64,000 bases of DNA from Notospermus geniculatus (lineage: Eukaryota > Nemertea > Pilidiophora > Heteronemertea > Lineidae): NCBI GenBank assembly GCA_002633025.1, contig NMRB01001246.1:136074-200073 (forward strand). The letters run 5' to 3'. Shown here one piece after another: positions 11,007 through 22,601 of this stretch. The notes below the pieces were generated by a model. That model was not told the origin of the DNA. It ran no database searches and saw only the letters and a program-made list of their open reading frames with translations. Position 1 is the stretch's first letter. Each line of letters starts with the position of its first letter. The position numbers and the translations under genes were made by a program.

Positions 11007-11724
11007 GAGTAAGGATATTGCGACAGTCATTTTTTGACAGTCAGCAGTCAACAGTCAACAGTCATTTTTGCGAAATAGGCCTATATGGTGGCACCCAACA
11101 TCAGAAACAAAGAAATAAAAGGAACAGTTGGAAAAAAAATACCTGAACATTACTAGGAAAAAGACATTACTTGAAAAAGACCCCGGTTGGGGTCGAAAAT
11201 TCGTGAATTCTGGAGATTGACTTCTTGTTTATTATCATTTAGTGTGTCAATTTTGTGCTTTTTGTACCTTGAACATTACTAGGCCTATTCAATCCTGTGT
11301 TACGAGTCTGCATGTAAATGCCACACTTTCTAGGAGACAGGCAATCCTGGATCTTTGATAAGGAATTGAGGGCAGGCCATGTAGGTGAAGAATAGTATTC
11401 ATAATCAATCTGTATCTGTCATGCCTTTGATGTGACTCCCCACTGTATAGGCCTACACGTCATGTACTTTGCCCTTACAGGACACCATAAGACCAACCAG
11501 TTCCTCAACTCAACTTCCTTTCTGTCGTTTTGCCATAGTGGAAAAATGTTCAGGGCACCAGAATAATCTTCTGAAAAGCACCAATGCTGTCAGATATGGT
11601 CTTTATAATTGTTGTTTGAATCACATTCTATTAAGTATTTAGCAAAACTGTCATGGTTCCTAAAATGACTGTTGACTGCTGACTGTTGACTGTTGAAAAA
11701 ATGACTGTCGAAATATCCTTACTC
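11007..11724. mobile_element. 718-bp inverted-repeat transposon with 7-bp target duplication
   Basis: Both ends carry GAGTAAGGATATT followed by about 55 bp of CAGTCAACAGTCA-type subterminal repeats in inverted orientation. Direct repeats ATTATGC flank it at 11000-11006 and 11725-11731. No transposase frame is present. A copy of the 95-bp hairpin-ended element (11179-11263) sits inside, either nested or part of the element. Confidence 0.85.
11179..11263 (-). repeat. 95-bp hairpin-ended dispersed element, copy A
   Basis: Read on the minus strand, it starts near AAAGCACAAAA, passes GACACAC and an AAATGATAATAAA block, then ends TTTTCGACCCCAACCGGGGTC, whose last 16 bases form a stem-loop (GACCCC/GGGGTC). 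Two similar copies lie at 12841-12930 and 30434-30515. Confidence 0.75.
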
Positions 11725-12087
11725 ATTATGCCGCTTGAGCTGAGAAAATTCTGGATGCCAATACTCTAAACATAAACAACTATCATTTTCAAACAATATG
11801 GCACAGGGAGCTCCTGAAACGTGGAAGATTGTATTAAAGAAGGCAATTATAAATGCAGCATCGCCTATTATGCTTCACCAGAAGGTGGACAACTGATTAG
11901 ATTGGAGACTCAATGACTTGTGGCTGTGCCAAGTGCAGCAGCAAGCACAATAACTTTGTGCTGGGGAGTTTTTTAAACCACTTTTTTCAAGGGGATGTAG
12001 ATGGCATAGCCACGCCCTATTTAGTCTCTTGTGTACACTGCGGGTAGATTCCATCACATTGATTGACACCAGATGATCTGAATAAAT

Positions 12088-12292
12088 AATCTCCAGGCCT
12101 AACTTAGGCGACTCTCCATGTGCAAGTTTTCTTGGGGTTTTCTTGCGCAAGTTGGCTCTCTATGGGCAATTCAACTGCGAGCAGCTGTTTATGTCATTGG
12201 TCCCAGCGTAGGCCGTGAGGAACAAATAATGGTGAATTGCCCATTGTGAGCCAACTTGCGCAAGAAAACTTTCACGTGGAGAGCTGGAGATT
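12088..12292. mobile_element. Inverted-repeat MITE (GCGCAAGTTGGCTC type)
   Basis: The left arm AATCTCCAG...TTCTTGCGCAAGTTGGCTC...ATGGGCAATTC is complementary to the right arm GAATTGCCCATTGTGAGCC...AAGAAAAC...CTGGAGATT. The arms are about 85 bp around a short centre. A single-arm relative lies at 4714-4775. Confidence 0.75.
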
Positions 12293-12840
12293 GAAGCAGA
12301 ACATTTTGTAAACACAACCAACCAGGACAGAATGAGCTGTGAACCTGTGACATTCATGAATATAAAGAATGCAGAGGTAGGCATGGGTATGAACTGAACT
12401 TGTATTATCCAATCAGGTCGTCTGCCTCATGCCCTATAAGATGAATAAACCATCACACACAAAAAATGACCTACTTCAAATAATGTTCAGAATAAAGCCA
12501 AATAAATACAGATCCCACAATTAAGCAGCCAATCTCAATCTATCTCAACCATTCAAAACCAAATTTGGGTCACTCAACAACCCAGCATTCACAATTTTAG
12601 GCCCAATGTTTCTGGAAATGATACAGAACCTAGAGATGTATAAGATGTATGGAGTACCACTCCATTCTTATATTTCACAGTGCAAAAATGTCGTCAACAA
12701 ATATTGACTTGAGATGGGAGAGGCAGTTCCTGTTTATGCAGGACAAGTCGGGTCATACTGAGTGTAAGTTCACTGTAAGCAGGAAGGGGCAGGCCGGCCG
12801 GGACTATACCTCATTGTTTTGATATCGCACATCCAGAAAT

Positions 12841-12930
12841 AAAGCACAAAGGCGACACACAAAAATATGATATAAAAGCAGAGGTCGTCCTCCAGCGTTT
12901 TTTTGCAAATTTTCGACCCCAACCGGGGTT
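12841..12930 (+). repeat. 95-bp hairpin-ended dispersed element, copy B
   Basis: Starts AAAGCACAAA, has GACACAC, then an AT-rich block, then ends TTTTCGACCCCAACCGGGGT. It has the same order of blocks as copies at 11179-11263 and 30434-30515. No target duplication is obvious. Confidence 0.75.
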
Positions 12931-14429
12931 GATATCGCAGCAGATACAGTGAGAAGGATATACTGAAATTGAACTTAACTAGAGACAGAGACCAAAGATG
13001 GACAAGTTATTGCAGTTTCCTACTTTACGAACTGCAGTGGCCAATTAACAAGTTCTGAAATAGACCAAGACTGTCATCAGTCCATTCCAAGTGGAGCACT
13101 GGAATGTGAAAAATCTATCAGACCACCTAAAACTAGATCACCAGCTATCATTGACCTAGTGAGCAGCCTCCATTTAATATCATCAATTCCAATGCTGGTA
13201 AAAATCTAATGAAGTGATTATTTATAGTAGGTGAATTTAAGAAATGTGGTAATGAGAATTCTGCACTTGAGTTCAGGTGTTATCAGAATTGGCATGTTCC
13301 ACAAGCCAATATCATCAAAGCTTTGCTTAGTCATTTCTCAGTCATGGACACAATGTTGATGAAGAAGGAAGTCCTGTATCAGTCACTGGTGGTCACTACT
13401 TCAAGGAATTCATTATCATAAGAAATGCAACCAGAGAATGGGGTGATCGGTGTCAGTGTTGACTGATCAACAGTCCACTGGTTGATTTGGATCCTTCCTT
13501 CGCATGATGATGATAATTTCTTAGCAATCACCATTTATTATCCCACTGAAGTTTTTACATAACGTTATACTGAAGTGAAAACTTTGGGAAATCCTTGTCG
13601 TCACGGTCCTATTCCCATTATTTCCTCTACCTCACAAAATGGGCAGACGACATCATCCCAAAACACAAACATCCCTCATTCAAAAGAAACCATAATGGAT
13701 ACTTGAAAACTGATGCTCAGCCCCAGATAATGGGCGTGGCAACTCCCACACTTCCAACAAACATCATGTCAGGCAACATGCAGTCAGCTAATCATTGCTA
13801 CTTTAGCACACACATCGGCCAATTTCCTCCGGCTGCGATATGACTTCAAATGCATCAATTCACTCTCCTGAATTATGAAACCATGATGCCTGATCAAATC
13901 ACTTCTAGAGATTCACCTGGAGGACATTGTGATACTCGGGAAATCGATACAGACTCCAACCTTATAAGGCATTGTTGGCACGACCACTGTAACACCTGAG
14001 GGATGTCACTTTCAATCAATACCTTGGACAACTTTTGAAAACTGCCTGAAGGGCAAATATACAACAAGCAAGATTTCCTTGCAAACAGGAAAATCACGAC
14101 CTGAAATGTATTGTGACTTGATTTGATCCTCCAGCCCAGGATGAACATTACCCAGCCACAAGTTTTACTTATCGGAAACGTTCCAGGTCACTCTGGACAG
14201 TGACACTTATCACACACTTCATTTACAAACACATGTTTACTAAATCTTATCAGTTCAATATTTTGCCACTCCATACCCTCCATAATTCAATGGATAAGAG
14301 ATAAAACTTTTATCTAAGTCAAATTTTGGATTTAGTCAACAACTCAAATTCTGAATCTAAATGGTGGATTTGAACTTCACTGGTTATTCTGAGAACACAA
14401 GTACTGAATTTATCTTTACTGTTATGTAA
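12931..14429. other. Non-coding stretch before the assembly gap
   Basis: About 1.5 kb of AT-rich sequence. No exon, RNA gene or repeat is recognised. Confidence 0.5.
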
Positions 14430-15397
14430 NNNNNNNNNNNNNNNNNNNNNNNNNNNNNNNNNNNNNNNNNNNNNNNNNNNNNNNNNNNNNNNNNNNNNNN
14501 NNNNNNNNNNNNNNNNNNNNNNNNNNNNNNNNNNNNNNNNNNNNNNNNNNNNNNNNNNNNNNNNNNNNNNNNNNNNNNNNNNNNNNNNNNNNNNNNNNNN
14601 NNNNNNNNNNNNNNNNNNNNNNNNNNNNNNNNNNNNNNNNNNNNNNNNNNNNNNNNNNNNNNNNNNNNNNNNNNNNNNNNNNNNNNNNNNNNNNNNNNNN
14701 NNNNNNNNNNNNNNNNNNNNNNNNNNNNNNNNNNNNNNNNNNNNNNNNNNNNNNNNNNNNNNNNNNNNNNNNNNNNNNNNNNNNNNNNNNNNNNNNNNNN
14801 NNNNNNNNNNNNNNNNNNNNNNNNNNNNNNNNNNNNNNNNNNNNNNNNNNNNNNNNNNNNNNNNNNNNNNNNNNNNNNNNNNNNNNNNNNNNNNNNNNNN
14901 NNNNNNNNNNNNNNNNNNNNNNNNNNNNNNNNNNNNNNNNNNNNNNNNNNNNNNNNNNNNNNNNNNNNNNNNNNNNNNNNNNNNNNNNNNNNNNNNNNNN
15001 NNNNNNNNNNNNNNNNNNNNNNNNNNNNNNNNNNNNNNNNNNNNNNNNNNNNNNNNNNNNNNNNNNNNNNNNNNNNNNNNNNNNNNNNNNNNNNNNNNNN
15101 NNNNNNNNNNNNNNNNNNNNNNNNNNNNNNNNNNNNNNNNNNNNNNNNNNNNNNNNNNNNNNNNNNNNNNNNNNNNNNNNNNNNNNNNNNNNNNNNNNNN
15201 NNNNNNNNNNNNNNNNNNNNNNNNNNNNNNNNNNNNNNNNNNNNNNNNNNNNNNNNNNNNNNNNNNNNNNNNNNNNNNNNNNNNNNNNNNNNNNNNNNNN
15301 NNNNNNNNNNNNNNNNNNNNNNNNNNNNNNNNNNNNNNNNNNNNNNNNNNNNNNNNNNNNNNNNNNNNNNNNNNNNNNNNNNNNNNNNNNNNNNNNN
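14430..15397. other. Assembly gap (968 N), abutting a poly(C) run
   Basis: 968 unresolved bases followed at once by an 11-nt C run (15398-15408). The long open frames drawn across it are artefacts. The gap could hide an upstream receptor exon. Confidence 0.99.
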
Positions 15398-15408
15398 CCC
15401 CCCCCCCC

Positions 15409-16504
15409 AAAACCCTATCTCATCCAGTCCCATTACTGGGTGAGAGGGGTGACTGCAGTTATGTAATGTTTTCTTTCAAAATGGTTCCCAGGAATTGGAG
15501 ATAATTGCTTATCATGAAAAGCTGCCGTTATCATTTGATTGACTCATTCCAATGACATTCCAGTTTATATAAAGGATGTTACAGAAACTAATGTCCTGTT
15601 GATGGTCAGTACATCGGACATCCATGCTAGACAGACAGACAGGCTACTGAGAAATATGTTTGCAGTGCCATCTATTGGCCAGACATTTGACCTGACCAAC
15701 AACCACTACAATTGTTCCTGGGGCACCTAGAGGTGCTTGTTAAGTAGCCTTTAAAAAGTCGGGCAGTGCTCCTCAGCCAGCCAATTGCCAGCTGAATAAG
15801 CATTCACTTTCTGCATCAGTCCTCAGAATGGCGGGGCGATGTTCAAGATGGCCGACATATCGTACGTAAAGTCACTATGCCTTGCTTTGCTGCATTCATG
15901 CACTTGTCTGTGATGCTGAAAACCAAATTTTCATAAGTTCTTTTTCGCACCCGTGTGTCTACTGAATGATGATGGTCTGGGCAAATGTGCAAGTGCAACT
16001 TTCTGGGAATCTACGATTCAAAAAATATCCGCAGGTAGAACGGGAGTTCGCCCTCCAAATGAGCTGCCCCAAAAAAGAATGCTGGCCGATATAGCTCCGT
16101 TGGGCGATTTCACTCCGATCGGCCAACGGAAGATCCTTGCCGTCTGTTTAAGCAATGGGTTATCAGTCAGGGAACCTGGATATCTAGCGGCGACCATTAC
16201 ACGCATCATTACTGACCTGGTCATTTAGATAACGCAGTAAATCACGTTTCTTGCAGAATGGTTATGGCCATTCTATTTGAATGTATATTACCTGATGGTG
16301 TGGAAGGTTGATCACTAATGGTGTGGGATGGGTGGCAATCAGAGATGCTGGGCTCGGGAGGCAACAAGCAATTTGCCAGGGGTATCGTTAGTTTATATCG
16401 CTTCACAAAATTTCACTGAGATGCAAGTAGTGCCAATCAATTTCAAGGAAAATGACTTTCATGAAATTCAATCATATGTCTCATCACCTCATCCTCTTTC
16501 TCAT
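15409..16504. other. Non-coding stretch after the gap
   Basis: No exon is recognised. The 90-codon frames on both strands around 15950-16230 show no domain and look like repeat debris. Confidence 0.45.
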
Positions 16505-16983
16505 AATGCCCCCGACTTCCGAAAAAGTCGGGGGCATTATGTCGTGGCGCGTGCGTCGGTGTCTGTGTCGTCATTGTGGTCAAAATATATGTAAAAGGGC
16601 AATTTGAACGTTTTGGGGAAAAAAATAGGAAAAAAAGTTATTTTTGATGAAAAAAAAATTTGAAAAAAAAATTTTGTTGAAAAAAAATTTTTTTTGAAAA
16701 AAAAGGGGTCGGGGCCGTTTTCGCGGGTCAGGCAGGGACGATCACCAGCTTTCTTTTTTTATGTGGCCTTAGGTGAAGTATGGGACAATAGGAGCAGTCA
16801 GCCGCGCATATTGCTAACAGATGGCAGCACAGTCTTAGCGGACCAAATGTACAGGAAATCTATTATGATCGCTGCTCGATCGATAATGACTGGGTCCGCT
16901 AGATGCATTGAATTGGGCCCTAGTGACACCTAGTGGTCAACTCGCTGACAGCTCCTATTGAATCTGATTCCGAAGGAGGGCAT
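16505..16983. mobile_element. Hairpin-ended element (GCCCCCGACTT type)
   Basis: The left end is itself a hairpin, GCCCCCGACTT...AAGTCGGGGGC, directly followed by a GT-rich GTCGGTGTCTGTGTCGTC tract. The right end TCCGAAGGAGGGCATT is a decayed complement of one arm. An A/T-homopolymer block (16617-16705) lies inside. Its architecture matches the elements at 21905-22601 and 24792-25681. Confidence 0.55.
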
Positions 16984-18587
16984 TTTTTGACAACAATCAC
17001 ATTGCCTACTCATATGAACGGATGTGTCTCACAACCTTGGCTTCATATAGTTTGTCCAATATATGGTGATAAAACATGCTAGAAGGTATTGTTCTGTTAG
17101 TACTGGTGATTGATCTTAGAGTCAACATCATTTAACATTAATCAAGGCAGGTAATCACCAGTGATAACCTGTAGATTGCCTATTGATGACCACGGAGAGA
17201 AGTTATCCCGAGAAGTAATGACGATGGCAGAAGGTCACGACAAAGTAACCAATGAGAAATGAGACATTCGGGGAGTCAATAAAGTCAATCTTACATGTGG
17301 GTCTGTATCCAACCATTTCACTCCTGTTGCAGTATTATGTCATCATGCCATGGTTGCATCATGACATCATGGACCAGAAAACCGGTCTTTAAGTGAAATG
17401 GTTAACTCCTTAAGAACCCCAACTGTATAAATATACGGTCAGCCATGTTTGATCTCAAAGACCGCGACCGTGTACATGTGGTGGTACCAAAACTATTTCT
17501 TGCGCCAGTGTGTACGTCATCATTAAAAATATGCGAAAAATGCATGCTGAACATCTTCAGGAGCTAACAAAGATCATCATTCCTTGTTAGTTTGTCTTGT
17601 CAGTTGTAGGTGGCGTTGGATGCTGTTTACCGATGTTTCGTCAAGAAAGAAGGTGATTTTCGTGAAAATGACACCAATTTTGAGATCTTCAGTGGGTTAA
17701 CTGAAAGGGTTAGAGCTTGAAAGGGCTAAAGACAGAATCAGAATTTCCCAAAACTTATACGAAAAATTTGACCCACATATTGTGCAAAACGATTTTGCAC
17801 AATATCCAGAATAAATGAACGTGCCGAGTGCTAGCTGCACATGCTACACATACGCATGTATTTGCTGCATGCTAACGGCACAATCAATGCTGCTGCTGCT
17901 CATGTTCCAGTTGGTGTTTCATTCATCGTTCCTTTGTTTAGCCCAGATGTGTATTTTATTAATCTACAAGCTTTGTATTCATCGATGTCTGCCGTGATCA
18001 TCCATGATGGCTTATGTTGTTGAGGTGAGTTGTGATTTACAATTGAGCCGGTTGAATGTAACGGGGTGTCCGTGGAGTTGTAATCCATTTACCGTAATAT
18101 CTCTAAGAGTTTATGAAAATGTCAAAACGGCCAACTTGAGCCCTCCAGTCAATGGAATTGATGTGACGTGTTACGACATGATTCCATCACTTCGTGAGTG
18201 AAGATCTGCAACTTCTGGTGTTTCAGAAAAGTTTCCAGGTCCCTAAGCGAGGAAGTACCTGTTTTGGTAATAAATGCCCCTGAAGGAATGGAAGGATATT
18301 CGATTGCTACGTGTGAACCCCCCCCCCATTCCAACTTGAATCCGACACAACAGATTGCTAGGCTGTCCCTGTGTTCACGGTGGTAGTTTTGCATGTCAAC
18401 TTGCGTTAAGGGAAGCAGCAATACCATTTAGGATGATGAGCAAATGAACATATTTGTGATTGGACCAATTAAGTTAATTACCATAATTGCCCACACCATT
18501 AGCTGTCAGGCACGNGGGGGGGGGGGGGGGGGCACTGTTTGTCTTGCCTGATATCATCAGCAGTAGTGACATGGCTGACCACAACTC
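16984..18587. other. Non-coding stretch
   Basis: No exon is recognised. Block 17400-17700 starts with TTAACTCCTTAAGAACC and ends with GGGTTAAC, suggesting a TTAA-flanked MITE relic. A G run of 17 with one N (18515-18532) marks a hard-to-sequence tract. Confidence 0.45.
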
Positions 18588-18840
18588 CTGAGGCTGTCGG
18601 AGTGGCGGATCAGGGCCTGTCACTTCTGAGGTTCCCGGTTCGATACCGTACCCGGCCGAACCCGGTCTTCATATGATCGAGAAGGCACCTTTCTACGCCA
18701 GCGCAGTTTTCTCCAGGCACCTTGGTTCTCAAGTTGTATGGAGGCCTACTCATGTTCCTCACTTGGTTGGGGCTTGCAAAGGCAAAGGTACAAGCACCAT
18801 GGTTTACTGTCCCATGCGACAGATAGATAGATAAATAGTT
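18588..18840 (+). repeat. tRNA-derived SINE with GATA-like tail
   Basis: The head has an A-box-like GTCGGAGTGGCGGATC and a B box GGTTCGATACC at tRNA spacing. The body ends in a short GATAGATAGATAAATA tail. A body block (ccaagtgaggaacatgagta, read on the minus strand) recurs in the SINE at 39424. There is no CCA stem closure, so it is not a tRNA gene. Confidence 0.65.
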
Positions 18841-18849
18841 TGAAGCTTC

Positions 18850-19200
18850 ATAACCCTTTTGGATCTTATATACGACGGGGGTGGAGTCTACGACAGGCTA
18901 CTGTCCACCTGCGTGGGGTCTTTTCCTTGCCCTTGCATAGACAGGTACAAGGGACCACGGCTTTGAGTCCCACCCGACGGACTCTAATTGGTTCACAGCT
19001 TTTCACATACATGTCCTGGCTGGGGATCGGACCCACGCACCGACCCTGTTAGGATTGAAAGCCAAGCGTGGAGACCACTCGACCCCCAGGCGAAGACAGA
19101 CTGAAGAGCCAGGGATGATTAATCCCATTGCCCAGGATTCGAACCTGGGTCCTCTGCTTGCTAAAAGCGGATGTGATAACCACTATAGCCTATATGTCAT
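18850..19200 (-). repeat. tRNA-derived SINE, minus orientation
   Basis: Read on the minus strand, the head (19112-19195) has TAGTGGTTATCACATCCGCT and B box GGTTCGAATCC, resembling a tRNA-Val-type gene but with a mismatched anticodon stem. The body contains GCAAGGAAAAGACCCCAC and GGCTCTTCAGTCTG, both close to blocks in the plus-strand SINE at 39424. Confidence 0.7.
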
Positions 19201-19289
19201 CAAGGCTCCCCAGAGTAAATGTGGCAGTGTGATTGCACCGAAGGGGTTAAATAAGAGCAGTAATAGTTGTCTTTGATAGGATCATACTT

Positions 19290-19506
19290 TCATTGGGTCT
19301 TCTTGATATCTGATAGTTCTCTGTCAGTCGGTCCTGGAGCATTACTGTCTGGAGAAGACTTGTGACTATTGGGATCAAAGAGGTCTTTCAAAGCTTTGAC
19401 TCGGTTCTCTCTTTTTCTAATGAGTTTTAGTCTGTCTGTTCCCGCTGGGTTTTTGTCTGCTGGATAAGTTTGGTCTGAGCTCCTGTGGATTTTATGACTT
19501 TCATAT
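19290..19506 (-). CDS. Possible terminal coding exon of an unrecognised gene
   Basis: A strong polypyrimidine acceptor (ttttgtccctttatatctactag) is followed by one base and 71 open codons to TGA. The peptide begins YESHKIHRSSDQTYP, has a basic stretch RLKLIRKRENRVKALKDLFD and ends ELSDIKKTQ; it looks like a hydrophilic tail. I recognise no family. The open frame continues upstream to 20039, but through a poly(G) run with an N and a MITE, which argues against that part. No matching upstream exon was found. It may be chance. Confidence 0.25.
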
Positions 19507-19964
19507 CTAGTAGATATAAAGGGACAAAAGAGTTGCCTGCAGTCAGTGGAAACCTTGAAGGTTGCGAGACTCGGCAGCATCACCAGTGTTTGGATATTTC
19601 CCAGTGCTTCACGTAAGACAGGCGCAATCACGCTCACACCTCTGCGCACCCACAAAATTGCACCGAGAAGCTGGACTGACCACGCTCTTTGGCATCCTTG
19701 AACTAACTGACCACCAAATTTCACGAGTGTGAACAGCTCTCCTTGACGAGTGTGAACAGCTCTCCTCGAGCCTTTGAGGAGCTCAACTGATTGAGTTCCT
19801 GCAGATTTCAAATGTGAAGCACTGATTTCCAGTGTTGTGGATGTTGTCTGAAGATATCGTCTTGGTGATTTTCTTGCTGTACCAGGTTCTTCATGCAGCA
19901 CACTCCTCTTCCTCTGCCCCCCCCCCCCCCCCNCCCCAAGTGCATCACACGACAAGGCATTCTC

Positions 19965-20139
19965 CAGGGGCGGATCCATGATTTCGGAAAAGAGGGGGCA
20001 CACTGCGCTAGAAACATTGAAATCTGTGGTGAATTTCAATGATTTGCTCCAAATTTCAGAATTTTACGGTCGATTTTACAGATTTGTTGGCCGAAAGCGG
20101 GGCGTGTGCCGGGTGCGCACCCCCTTGGATCCGCGCCTG
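19965..20139. mobile_element. hAT-like MITE (CAGGGGCGGATCC termini)
   Basis: A 175-bp element starting CAGGGGCGGATCCATGATTT and ending CCCTTGGATCCGCGCCTG, an imperfect inverted repeat. A 5-bp direct repeat TTCTC flanks it. CAGGGGCGGATCC termini are widespread among invertebrate hAT-type MITEs (general knowledge). Confidence 0.7.
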
Positions 20140-20660
20140 TTCTCCATCCTGAAGAAATCAGGTCCTAGCATCGCTCCCAAGCTTATATGTGTGCACGCTT
20201 GATGCTAAGAGGACCTCATTCTTCAGGACTGGCATTCATAGACGACTTGGTGTTGCTCACTCATTGGTCAATGTCCATAATTATCTAGGCCTAGTGGGCT
20301 CGGCTTGAATATCCAGGACTGGTCTTAGATATGTGAATCTCGAGTATATTCACAGAGATCACAGATTGCAACATTTAGTCAACGACATAAATCACCCAGA
20401 TCACTTGTTGATGAGACCACGAAACGGGTGCTGATCATCCCCACGTTGCCACGGGTACCAGTTAATGTTGCCATGGTTACCAATCAAACTTGATGTGCAA
20501 CTGGTTACAGGAGTATTTCTCGACCGTGATGATCGGGCTCAGAACAAAGCGATGGGGTTTGAGGCGGTGAATCAGGGGAATGATGGAGTAATATAAGGTA
20601 GAGGTGATCACTTTTATTTTCTCGGATAGGAGATGGTAGTGTGGTGTTGGTGCCATCGCT

Positions 20661-20760
20661 GTCAGAGTGGTGCAGTGGAATCGTCAATGCCGGACACCTC
20701 CTCAGGTTCTGGGTTCAAAACCAGTCAGACCCATCCACCTGACAGAGAAATTCTATTGTC
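20661..20760 (+). repeat. tRNA-related SINE head
   Basis: TGTCAGAGTGGTGCAGTGGAAT followed at tRNA spacing by the B-box-like GGGTTCAAAACCAG. It resembles the head of the SINE at 18588. No full cloverleaf forms. Confidence 0.5.
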
Positions 20761-20869
20761 TTTCTTTCATTGGAAATTTAATTTTAATTTGGTATATTTT
20801 GCTCCTATGTCCTCGGTTCCTAAAACTGCATGAAAAATTATCATGGCCAACAAGAGACATCCTAAATTA

Positions 20870-21904
20870 GCAAAATCAAAACGTAACCAATAGTATGTGT
20901 TACGTTCAGCAAAATTTTACTCGATCTACAAAGCTATTTTTTGATACAGTACTCATTTTAAGTGCAAAAAATGTGCATTTGATAATAATAACCTAAAATC
21001 AAAAGTAGATACCGGTAAATGCTAATTCTTTGGACATGTAGGTCATTGTTGTGTTCATAGATGGCAGCACTAGAATCTCTGCCTGGCTGCAGCTGGAGCG
21101 GTTCATTGAATGCATTTTGTTTTATTGGCTTGTTCATTAGATGATGCATTTCCAGACATTTTGTGGACTAATTGAATTAGGGTTTAAGAAACTTGGTTTT
21201 GTTAATAAATTTTCTACATGAAAAAAAAGGATCTGTTAAGTTTTTCTTGTGCTTGATCAATGGCAATATTGCTAAGTGTTCTATATGCCGAGGGAGGGGG
21301 TTTATTGGGGTAGGATTTCATTAAATGCATTGGTTTAATGGGAAATGTTTAACCCTATATGTGTGTGGTACAGCACTTGTTGCTGAAATTGGAAATTAGA
21401 ATTAAAAGGTTTTGAACTGAACATACACGCCATATTTCGTACATTCCAAATTCAGCTGCCCACAATTCCAAAAAATAGTCATTTGTTCCCTTGAAACCGT
21501 GAAATTCTGGAATTTTGCACAAATTTCAATCTTCCCAGCAGAGGGCGCCCCCTCTTTCCCCAAATCCTCGATCCGCCCTGCGTGTGGTTTACAAGTCCAA
21601 AATTTGCCCGCTTCAATCGTATCATCATCCCAGCATCTCGTTATTCAACTGCATTGCAGACAATTTAATTAGGTCGCATATCCCTGTCGCTCGTTATATG
21701 AAACTCGTTTTATGAAAATTGTTGCACAAAATCAACATTGTGTAATTAGCAGTCATTTAATATGATTATAAATGAAATTACTGCTTTAACAAAATTACTC
21801 TACCGTTAAAACTTCGGTCTAAATCTGTCATCGTTTTTATCACAATATTGAAAATTTATCTGTCTCCATGGAGAATATTTGTCTACGTTATGAGTTCTCT
21901 GATT
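20870..21904. other. Non-coding stretch with one CTCF-consensus-like site
   Basis: AT-rich, with no exon recognised. It includes AGATGGCAGCAC (21059-21070) and CCAGCAGAGGGCGCC (21536-21550), discussed as possible CTCF-type sites. Confidence 0.45.
21536..21550 (+). promoter_or_regulatory. CTCF-consensus-like site
   Basis: CCAGCAGAGGGCGCC matches the vertebrate CTCF core CCASYAGRKGGCRSY at every position. CTCF and its motif are conserved across bilaterians. Binding here is inferred from sequence only. Confidence 0.35.
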
Positions 21905-22601
21905 ATCTCCCCGCTTTTTGAAAAAAGTCGGGGAGATATTGTTTTACCCTCCGCCGTCAGTCCGGCTGTCCGTCCGGCTGTCCGTCCGTCCGTCCGTCCG
22001 AAAGTGATATCTCCTCCTAGACCGTTCAACGGAGGAGCTTGAAACTTTGGTATATATTAGGTACTCATCCACTATTGTGCACAACACTCTTGGAATTTCG
22101 ATCCAACTCCTTGTCTTTCCACCAGGGGGCGATATGTGAAAAACACATTTATGGTCATTACTCCTAAAGTAATTGTGATAAAGTGATGAAATTTGGTGTG
22201 AAGGTTTATCTGTGACAGCTTCATAATATATCATACGGGTTTTGACCTTGACCTACTTTCAAGGTCACAGGGGTCAAACTTTAATAAAAACTAGGAGCCA
22301 TCCGAAAGTGATATCTCCTCCTGGACCGTTCAATAGAGGAGATTGAAACATTCCTTAAAACCACAAGAAACATGTGAAAAACATGTCTATGGGCATTATT
22401 TGTAAACTATTTGTGATGAGATGACAAAATTGTGAGTGGTGGTGTAACTGGAATTTGGAATGTTTAGGTACCGTACTGCTGATGTGCCCAACCCCCAATG
22501 TATTTCGATCAAACTCAGCCTCTTCCCACCAGGGGTCAATAGATGAAAGACACAGGAAAAATAACCATGTCACCATTACTTCCTGTCGAAAGCGGGGAGA
22601 T
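21905..22601. mobile_element. Hairpin-ended element (ATCTCCCCGCTTT type)
   Basis: The left end forms a hairpin, CTCCCCGCTTT...AAAGTCGGGGAG, followed by a GTCCGTCCG tract. The right end AAAGCGGGGAGAT complements the left. Two internal copies of GAAAGTGATATCTCCTCCT (about 300 bp apart) precede GACCTTGACCTACTTTCAAGGTCA-type sequence. No transposase is present. Confidence 0.75.

Noticed and set aside
14319-15433. Two long minus-strand open frames of about 350 codons
   Set aside because: Nearly all residues come from the N gap; they are not real frames.
19112-19195. Functional tRNA gene on the minus strand
   Set aside because: A and B boxes are good, but the anticodon stem is mismatched and the sequence is fused to a SINE body found elsewhere.
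19507-20039. Upstream extension of the 19290 minus frame as coding
   Set aside because: It runs through a MITE, a poly(G) stretch with an N and a 19-bp tandem duplication; the frame across them cannot be trusted.
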